64,000 nt of DNA from Hexactinellida sp. DTS-2022. Taxonomy: Eukaryota > Porifera > Hexactinellida. This document shows positions 55,939 to 64,000 of this stretch, piece after piece (within the stretch, counting starts at the first letter, position 1; the number at the start of each line of letters is the position of its first letter). The notes under the pieces are model-generated. The model was not told where the DNA came from and did not search any database. It saw only the letters and a program-made list of their open reading frames with translations. A program made the position numbers and the translations under genes. Location: the NCBI GenBank assembly GCA_028753945.1, contig JAPNXP010000005.1, forward strand, positions 2,604,001 through 2,668,000. The letters run 5' to 3'.

Positions 55939-57000
55939 ATTGCCTACTATATAAAGGCCATTTCCTGCTTTAACCAGGGATAAGATAAAGGCGGGTTATT
56001 TTCTTACTTGATTAATATTAGACTCATTATGTCAACTAAATATATCAAAGTAGTATACAGTGGAGCCTCCATAACGGACACTCCAAATAGCGGACAACCT
56101 CTAAATAACGGACAACCCTCGTGGCACGGATTTATGTATTTAGCATATGTCTAATAGAAAAGCAACCTCTAAATAGCGGGAACCTCTAAATAACGGACAA
56201 CGGTTCCGGTCCCAAGGTGTCCGTTGTTCAGAGGCTCTACTGTATATGGTTCATAGTTGTCTCCCAACATATATTCAAGCTCAAGTATATCATTAAATGC
56301 AAACTAGATATAGTATAATTATGAAAACTAAGCAATTATTTACAGGAATTTCTTATGATTTTTATTTGGGGCAGGTAGTTAGGAACATTATGGTTCTTTG
56401 CATTGTTGTTGTTAAGTAACAATTGGCTAAAGTAATAATTTGATTTTCCTTCTGAACTAAACAATCTATACACCATCAACGAAGTCTTCGCACTTTTCAC
56501 TATCGAGCTTTAGGAGAGGGAGTGGCTTGAATCCGATTGAAAACATGATTGTAAACACTTTCCAAGGTGTAAACATCACATTTAGCACGTAATTGGAAGG
56601 GCCATTTTAAGCTACCACATCAAAAAGGCCAATCAAGTCAAATGTTAAAATCCAGATCTTCACATTCCATTCAATTCCATTTATTTTCAGTGAGTACTGA
56701 CAATAATCGGGGTACAAATCTGAGAATTTAGACAATTTCCTTAATAAGAAAGGCAGCATATTCTCCGATAAAAGCAAGAGGTTGTCTTGTGTATGAATTC
56801 AGGAACAAACATCAAAAGAGTGGCCACACACACATAATGTGTGAAATCAAAATTCTAAGGATGGCTGCGATAAAGGTTATCTTCATGGGTTTCGAAGCTG
56901 CTGATAAATTCCATAAACGAATCTCTATCTTTATGGACATAACCTTTCCTATTATATAACTTGAGAATATTAGACTGTTTAATAACCTATATGTCAATAA
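55939..57000 (-). mobile_element. Possible P-element relic
   Basis: Near 55939 ATTGCCTACTATATAAAGGCC resembles the P element terminal repeat at 21863. At 56650-56560 the minus strand reads AKCDVYTLESVYNHVF, resembling the VKCDVYSWSILSKLIF segment near the C-terminus of the P transposase at the same distance from its end. The remaining frames (for example 56997-56812) are too decayed to place. The pogo MITE 56058-56242 interrupts it. Confidence 0.35.
56058..56242. mobile_element. pogo/Tigger-type MITE with motif array
   Basis: Ends CAGTGGAGCCTCCATAACG and CGTTGTTCAGAGGCTCTACTG, between TA dinucleotides (56056-56057, 56243-56244). ACCTCTAAATAACGGACAA-like units are repeated about five times. 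Confidence 0.88.
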
Positions 57001-57162
57001 TACTTCACTTTTGAGTACCTGCTACCGAAATGCCTATTTCCTATAAACTGCAGTTTTAATTAAGCCACTGTGCATCTATATGCAGAAAAGGTTTCCACTT
57101 ATGGACGATGATAGCGGCCCAGAAGGAATGTGAAATACTGCAACTCCACTATGATAACTATA

Positions 57163-57296
57163 CATAGCCGCCAACCTTTGAGGCCGGACATCAAAAGTTG
57201 GGGGGTCCTAATGGGGTCGAACCCACCGAACCTTTAAGGTTGGAACTTGGATGGGTCCGACCCCGAAAAAAACTTCAAAGGGAAGTTGGCGCATAT
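57163..57296. mobile_element. Probable short MITE
   Basis: Inverted ends CATAGCCGCCAAC and GTTGGCGCATATG with an interior GGGTCCGACCCC-type motif repeated. No clear duplication. Confidence 0.5.
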
Positions 57297-57516
57297 GTCA
57301 CTATAGTATCCAGTAGCACATCTGGGAGCAGAACAAGAGATGGGCATGAGTCCAGGATAAAAATAAACAAGGAGCTAGCATTATAAGGCAAAGTATGATT
57401 TGAATAAAGAGAAATTGTAATTAGAATAGCAAATATTTACATAGACGAATCTCATTAACTATATTTCTATTTTCTAAACCAGATAAGGATGCTTCGACTG
57501 GATTAGTATTAGGTCA

Positions 57517-57889
57517 CAGGGGCGTAGGGACCTATTACTGATTGGTCCGGCGGGTTTCTCCACTTCGTGCTTGGAGAACATGACACATATAAAAATGAAT
57601 TTCGCATGAATGATATGCACTAAGTATAAATATTTATGCGCCATTACTATTATTATCCTGGTGAAATGAAGACAATTATTCCACTGTTAATTAAACAAAT
57701 GCAAATCTTAGAAAATACGTAGTAATCAACACTAATATAATATTACAAAAATATGGAGATTAACCATGATTATATTATCAAAATGAATTTAAATACTATC
57801 CGACTAAACATTACAGATTTTGTAAAATTCATCATGAAATTATTGGTCCGGCTTGCGACGGGCCTGGCGAACCTACTCCTACGCCCCTG
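57517..57889. mobile_element. Probable hAT-type MITE
   Basis: Inverted ends CAGGGGCGTAGG and CCTACGCCCCTG, with ATTGGTCCGGC repeated inside each end. The flanks show no exact 8-bp match. Confidence 0.6.
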
Positions 57890-57944
57890 AGTCATATTGG
57901 TAGTTTCTATGTTAGTGCTTGTATTGAACTAGTTTACTGCGAAC

Positions 57945-58213
57945 CATAGGCGTCAAGTTTTGGAACTTATAATCAAAGATGGGGGGGCCACTGGGAGGTT
58001 TGCTAAATATTTCCAGATTTGTTTCTTCAGAAACAAAATCTGGATATATTGAGTAAACAAATGTGATTCTCACCCTCTATCACCCTTGGTCGATCAAAAG
58101 GACCACTTTCATACAAAAATTAAATCCAACGAAAGGTCTGGGAGGTCACTTCCAGTGACCCCCCAGCCCCCCAATCAGCAACCCCCCACAAACCCCCAAA
58201 CTTGACACCTATG
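57945..58213. mobile_element. hAT-type MITE CATARGCGTCAAG, copy 2
   Basis: Ends CATAGGCGTCAAGTTTTGG and CCCAAACTTGACACCTATG, with the exact duplication CTGCGAAC (57937-57944 and 58214-58221). It is a shortened relative of 11036-11382. Confidence 0.92.
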
Positions 58214-58221
58214 CTGCGAAC

Positions 58222-59235
58222 ATAAATTCAGTGTATCATATATATAGAATATACACTATTGTATCACTTCAATTGATCTATTTTTGGAATGCTGATGAAA
58301 TCACTTTCAGGATGGCTTCCATCACCCTAATACCATAGTATTGGGTGCAACTTCAGTAATAAACGCCTCCTAGATTTAGTCGAGTTAGGCTAAAACGCTA
58401 TATGGACACGTCTAGAACTCGCTAAATGATGAAGATAGACCAAAAGAACTCTAAAATCGGACAATAATTGACAAAGTTACGGCCAAAATCAGTTATAAGC
58501 CAAATCCTATGGAGAAAATTGATAACATCACAGAAGCCTTTTTATAGTGTAAACAATGCCATTAAAGTAGTTACTCTTGTGCAAGCTAAATTTGACTATT
58601 ACAGAACACATATCTTTATATGTGTCAATTTCTACTCTCTATTTTTTACTTTTCAAAATTTCTGAAGATATCAATTTGTCGACATCATATCCTAATTAAT
58701 GTCTACACTACATTATTAGATATTTTAAATCAATTTTTAATTGCACCATCATCACTAGTTAATTAAACTCCCCGTATTTTACTAAGAATATTGATCATTA
58801 CCAAAGTAACTTCGAGAAATAACTAGTACAATTATTTGATGGGGGTACGCTACCTAAACGTAACAATTAAATTAAAAGTTAACTGAGTAAGCAAGCAAGC
58901 TAATCGTCTGTAATTAATAACTGTTGGAGCTGATAATGGATGGGCGTACTATCGTACATATGGGTAAAATATACCAATTCCATATATTGGTATGCGCTGT
59001 CATATTATGCTCAACCCCCTGGAGCGTTAAGTAAGCTACAATTGTACATTAAAAAGTATAAATGCATTTCTCATGTAATACTTTTAGATGAATCAACTGT
59101 ATTACATTTAATTATCTCTCATAGTCCACTTTCTAATTCTCTAGTTTACTACTGGTCCACTTCTATAATTGTTTACTTTTCTCATCGTGTTTCTATGAAT
59201 TTAGTGATGTACTATATGCGAGATTATATTTTATA
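58222..59235. other. No gene seen
   Basis: ORFs of 65 and 98 codons at 58468 and 58940 lack motifs and are AT-rich by chance composition. No repeat was recognised. Confidence 0.45.
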
Positions 59236-59243
59236 GTACTAAT

Positions 59244-60322
59244 CAGGCTTGCCGTGGAGATGAAAAATCGCATCCATATCCATATCCATATCCAGACCAT
59301 ATTTTGTGGATATCCATGGATATCCATGGATATCCATTGAATATTGATATATTTCTAACACCTAATATCAACAAAATATCCAGAAGATTTAGGTCCTATA
59401 ATTTATATATATTTATCATTTATCAACTAAATCTTGTACTACTATATAATCAAACTTCGTCAATATCGCTATCATCCTCAAAACATCTCTTTCTGGGTCA
59501 TTATTGATGGCTTCTGCTAGATTATTGCAGGCACGTAGCTACGGGGGGGCGAGGGGGGGTGACTGCCCCCCAAAAGTACTTCTCCCCCCCCCCTCCCAAG
59601 ATAATTTAGGAAGTGTTCGTTATAGTAAATAGAGTTATACGTCCCCCCTTGCCCCCCGACTCCCTGCACTTGCCTCCCCCCCCCCCCACAACATAAAACT
59701 TGCCCCCCTGAATTACATACTCTAGCTACGTGCCTGGATTATTGCGTTCGATAACAAATCCTAGCTTTTTGAAGAGTCCATCGCGACAATTTTTTTGGAA
59801 TTTCATTGTCTATTCTATGGTTAATCAATAAGCTAAAGTATAGCAAGTAGGATAAACGAAAAGCAAAATAAAAATCATAGCAAGTAAATTCAGGAGTGAC
59901 GTGAAAAAATTAATGAGATAGACAGGTCAATCTCAGGAAATATAACAAAGTCCACATTTCTTGTATTAGCATTCCTAAATATACTTTACATGCAAGGTTT
60001 CCTAATGTGAAAGAAAAATTCGATTCGGTCACTATAATGACCTTTTTGACGTCACTAAAGGTCAAAATCACCTTATTTTAGAATAATAAGGCTAGTAAAT
60101 AATTTTATTAGTTGAAATAAATTAGGAGTGTAAATAAAACTAAGACTACTTTATTTTTACACTCATTTTTATTACCCTGGTTTGAAATATTTTCGTAGTC
60201 AAATTTGAAATGGATATCCACCATATCCATGGATATGAAAAAAACTCGATATCCATCCATGGAGATCTCCATGGATATATCCATGGATATCTCCATGGAT
60301 ATCCATATCCACGGCAAGCCTG
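59244..60322. mobile_element. Motif-array hAT-type element (ATATCCATGG)
   Basis: Ends CAGGCTTGCCGTGGAGATG and CATATCCACGGCAAGCCTG, with the exact duplication GTACTAAT (59236-59243 and 60323-60330). Both subterminal regions (59270-59345, 60210-60312) are arrays of ATATCC/GGATATCCATGG. The centre has no transposase and holds the MITE 59528-59736. Confidence 0.9.
59528..59736. mobile_element. hAT-type MITE with G-rich ends
   Basis: Ends CAGGCACGTAGCTACGGGG and TAGCTACGTGCCTG, with the exact duplication GATTATTG (59520-59527 and 59737-59744). Confidence 0.9.
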
Positions 60323-60330
60323 GTACTAAT

Positions 60331-60974
60331 ACTTTGACTATACCGTATATTAGTTATATTACCTTTGATGTTACTTAAGACTAAATTCTTTATTAATCCA
60401 TGTTCTCTAATAGTCCACCTGTGTCGTTTCCCACTGGTGGAATATTAGAGAGACAATACAGTACTGAAGTAAATAACTACTCTTGACAGTATGAGTTATA
60501 TGCAGTATTTCACATAGCCTTTGCAAATCTGCTCACCTTTGGGTACGCAAATTAAACTATTACTTCCTAACAATACTAAAATCCCTATTTACCTAACTGA
60601 AGCTGAATGGATATGCGAACGATAACAAATTTGTGTCATATATCGCACCCAGATGAAAGCCTGACAAAATTCCGGACAAAATTCCAAAAAAATTATATAC
60701 AAACATTCAAACTCATAGAAGGATAATAAAATATCTAAGTACTTCATCCTGAATGTTTACATAAAATAATATGTTAATTAACTCAAATAAAAGAACATTA
60801 TTTTTGAATTCACAATTTAGGGAGGAGTTAAACTTATTAACTATATTATTTCCAAATATTTTCTGTACTCACCCACCGTGGTTGCACTTGGATTGATATA
60901 CGTATAACTAGACAATTGTTGTAATTAATATTTATTTGATAAATTAACACATAATATATACATATTTACAAATT
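60331..60974. other. No gene seen
   Basis: AT-rich, no supported feature. Confidence 0.45.
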
Positions 60975-61950
60975 CCCAACTGACTTTCTTCTCTCGACCT
61001 GTATTTCAAACATCAAACTATCAACACACGAATAACTGGTTACGGGGTTATGGCCTATTAGCTCGTGCAATGCAATGCAAATGTGGTGATCCCTTTGATG
61101 ATGTTGTTAAAGATGCTAGTCTTGTTTCTCCTCCTCCAACAACCCTCAGCCAGATGTGTTTCCAACAGTTCATCAGGATTAGTAGTTGATCCTCTTCTCA
61201 TTCTTTTCTTAACAATGTTCCAGCTACCTTCAATTCCTTGAGTGTGCACACCAGTAGTTGGATTCACGAAGTTCTCACTATGGTTCACAGTGTGATGCGT
61301 GTACTGGGGTGTATGAGCCAAGATATTGTATGCAGCCCACTCATCTTAGTATACTACGGAGCCAGGTAGGACGTAATGCTGGATAAGGGGTAGCAGAGTT
61401 TCAGCAGATCTATCTGGTACACATAACATAACCATTCGGCCTGATTCTCACTCGACTATTCCAAAAACCCAAGTCCCCACTACTAATCTTCCGCGGTTGT
61501 ATTTACGTTTGCCGAACTTGGATTCATCAATCTCCACGATAATTCCGGGCCCACCTAAGGGTTCAGCATCTTGTATGATCTCTTCAACACAGATATCCCT
61601 CAGAAAGTTCTTCCAATCAACAACAGTAGCTGGTGCCCACTGCAATTGCTTCTCCATAATAGCGTGTGCTGAATGTCCTCACACCAGAGATACATGAATT
61701 GGAGAAGCGAAGTAATCGAGAGTTTGGAAGGATGAAAGAAGGAACCAAAACGGATTGAATAGGAACTCTTGCATGCGCGACATTTCCACTTGTAACCATC
61801 CTGTGAGTTGGCGTAGGAACCCTCATACATTTCCTCACCACATTTGCATTGCATTGCACGAGCTAATAGGCCATATTCCAGTAACCAGTTATTCGTGTGT
61901 TGATAGTTTGATGTTTGAAAATACAGGTTGAGAGAAGAAAGTCAGTTGGG
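60975..61950 (-). mobile_element. Merlin element
   Basis: Terminal inverted repeats of about 116 bp (60975-61090 and 61835-61950) starting CCCAACTGACTTTCTTCTCT. The single gene fills the interior, and both its start codon and its stop codon lie within the repeats. An 8-9 bp duplication was expected but not found. Confidence 0.88.
61058..61854 (-). pseudogene. Merlin (ISXO2/IS1016-like) transposase, nearly intact
   Basis: Starts MQCKCGEEM with a zinc-ribbon-like C-x-C ... CRAC-type N-terminus, then after one frameshift (about 61650) WAPATVVDWKNFLRDICVEE. The ISXO2-like core follows: GIIVEIDESKFGKRKYNRGR (first Asp), GTWVFG, DEWAAYNILAHT (second Asp region) and VHTQGIEGSWNIVKKRM (Glu). The C-terminus FALHCTS is encoded by the opposite terminal repeat. 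Damage is slight: the frameshift plus two in-frame stops, after GIVE (TGA) and before DEWAAY (TAA). The length, about 265 residues, is normal for Merlin. Confidence 0.88.
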
Positions 61951-63233
61951 ATGCCGGGAATGATAGTTGGGATTTGGAGTGGTATGTAATCCATTTAAAG
62001 TTTAGATTAAAATTAATCTCTGTTTATATACTAATTGTTTCCTAAGCTAGTGACAATATTTAGTGTTTGGAATGTACTGTGCACTTACTTGGTGGGTGCT
62101 AGAAGAAACAATATCTAGTTAGTAACGAAAATTTTGCACAATACTATGCAAACACATTCTTTACGCACAGACTCGTAGCTAAAGTAGATTATTTAGACAA
62201 TAATCTGTTTAAATAATTTTATTTTAGATTATTATACTAACACACGGTGTTAATAAGGCCAGGTAAAATAAATTAATTGTTTATCAATCAGATTTTTTCT
62301 GAAAATACCGATTGCGGGCGAGGTTTTATTTTTATTTTGTATTTCAGTTACAGTAAAATGCAAATATCATTATCCTTTGCTAAACAATATAATATATCAC
62401 ATGACAATGGCAAATAATTAACGTAATGCCCTTAATACAAGACTAATTAAAAATTTGTACATTAGGAGTACATTACACAAGTTTATAGCTAATATCTGTA
62501 CAATTATGTTCAGGGGGTAAAATTTGGGACGGACGGATGATAACTAACTTATTTTTTTAATAGAAATAGTGCTCTACGTTTTTTTAAATGTTATCCTGAG
62601 CAGGCGGTTTCAGAAAAGTGTTATTGCTCATTTAAGTGATTGCTCTTAGTATAATTTTGTGATTATTAGATAAATTAAGGAGACGTTTTCAAGTAACTGT
62701 AATAGATTATTCTACTCCTGCAAAGAATCGTTGCATAATTTATCATATGGATGGAGTGTAGCTTTACCAAATTATACAGTTACGTGAAATATATTAGTTG
62801 TGGAAAGGATGAAATAGTATAATATTAATATATAGTTATAGAATATGATACCACTCAAATGATTATGTTCAATTTATACTCTGGTAGAATTGGTACTTGG
62901 ATACTAGGACAATAAATAGTATTATAACTGGGAGCAAAGCCTGTCATTTACATTACCTTATCTATCGTCTCGTCCTTCCTTGTATTAGAATTTCAAGCTA
63001 TTTATATAGAATCTTTATTCTTAGAATAACAAAATTCTTAAAGAATCTTAAATTATAGGATAAATCATCTAGATTTGTTGAACGATTGAAGCAAGTGCAG
63101 GAGCAGTTGCTTCACTGTTTGTAGATACAGTAGTGTCCGCCTATTATTAATTTCTATAAAAAAGAAGATTTCATTATTATCAACATACTTTTTATATAAT
63201 TATTATCCCCAAAAAGGGGGGGAGGGGCATGGC
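61951..63233. other. No gene seen
   Basis: AT-rich sequence; no ORF, RNA gene or repeat recognised. Confidence 0.45.
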
Positions 63234-63372
63234 CAGGGACGGACTAAGCCATGGTGAGGCCCTAAGCTATATTGACTTCTGAGGCCCCCCCCCCCCCCAA
63301 TTCAATAAGGCCCCCTAAACTTGTGAGGCCCTAAGCTATAGCTTAGTTAGCTTATGCCATAATCCGGCCCTG
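63234..63372. mobile_element. hAT-type MITE in G-rich MITE remnant
   Basis: Ends CAGGGACGGACTAAGCCATG and GCCATAATCCGGCCCTG, with the exact duplication GGCATGGC (63226-63233 and 63373-63380). GTGAGGCCCTAAGCTATA recurs inside. The flanking 63209-63460 is itself a G/C-run MITE-like sequence. Confidence 0.88.
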
Positions 63373-63460
63373 GGCATGGCCCCCACTATTTTGAGGCTGC
63401 CCCCCCCCTTGAATAACAATGTTGTACAGTGTGGCCCCCCCCTGAAATCCCCCCTGCCTA

Positions 63461-64000
63461 TTTTAGGATCGCGAAAACTTGGAATTCTCTCCTATACCGT
63501 AACATTAATTTATGATTTAGGCGTATGAAAATTGGATCAGTCCAGGATTAGAAGCGTATTTACAAATGGCTGTATAATACATTGCTTTGGACCATAGTAA
63601 GATGGCATTGTATAATGGGTAATTTTGAATCACATGACTGAGATGAGTATTCATCATTAACTTTCACACCTAAAACAGATAATATATGCATTCAATCAAA
63701 TACTGAAACAATTTATATTATATAAGATTGAAATTTCTTCAATTTCCTGTAGTCCTCAATATTAGAAGTTCGTTTTGAAGATTTGAGTACCTTCAGTGAA
63801 TTAAATTGCGAACTTTATTTGCCAGAACGCAATTAGATATGGTCAAAATATTTTCTTCAATAGATCCCATTTAACATTGAGACAGTAGTCGCAATCACTT
63901 CTCCAAAATTATGTCAAATATGATGTATCTTATTTATGAAGTAGAGAGATACAATAATTTTTCGTGGGGTTGATGAAATAATTTGCTGAATAGTATCGGT
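63461..64000. other. No gene seen
   Basis: AT-rich, no supported feature. Confidence 0.45.

Noticed and set aside
60975..61950. ISXO2-like transposase as bacterial contamination
   Set aside because: This domain is also the hallmark of eukaryotic Merlin elements, and the flanks are continuous with the AT-rich eukaryotic sequence.

Overview
The window is AT-rich, intron-bearing eukaryotic DNA, almost certainly from an invertebrate animal; the sequence does not let me name the species. It is a transposon graveyard with one clear host gene, an uninterrupted 690-codon LMBRD2-type membrane protein gene on the minus strand (53525-55597). Nearly everything else that can be explained is DNA transposon: hAT, P, MULE, pogo/Tigger, Harbinger, Merlin, a Ginger-like integrase/OTU gene and many non-autonomous Helitrons, plus one LINE. 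I saw no LTR retrotransposon, rRNA, CRISPR array or bacterial-style operon.

Layout. 1-5148: small hAT-type non-autonomous elements, one carrying a Helitron. 5149-15616: a nested stack (inverted-repeat shell, then Helitron, then hAT element, then LINE and foldback element, then MULE, Helitron and MITEs). Several layers have exact target duplications, and a second copy at 20030-21510 gives an empty site. 16277-26592: a Helitron, then a decayed multi-exon integrase/OTU gene interrupted by a MITE, a Helitron, a hAT element, and another MITE that itself carries a THAP/P element, which carries a further MITE. 26742-34702: MITEs, unidentified minus-strand exons and a Harbinger element with HARBI1 and Myb-like genes. 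34724-41697: dispersed repeats and a Tigger element holding a HIRAN-like fragment and a Helitron end. 41698-45583: a hAT element with two 1447-bp inverted arms. 46107-50850: inverted Helitron ends and a palindrome of about 1.1 kb carrying a Helitron. 50986-52790: a second FLYWCH-type MULE. 53525-55597: LMBRD2. 55835-64000: a P-like remnant, MITEs, a Merlin element and AT-rich DNA without visible genes.

Two themes recur. First, many insertions can be dated against one another because target duplications (8 bp for hAT and P, 8-9 bp for MULE, TA for pogo, none for A|T Helitron insertions) are intact and related copies provide empty sites. Second, elements from several superfamilies have ends or bodies built of arrays of a short motif that often resembles their own terminal repeat. 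All coordinates, duplications and motif calls were read by eye; family names rest on recognised protein motifs and element ends, not on database searches.
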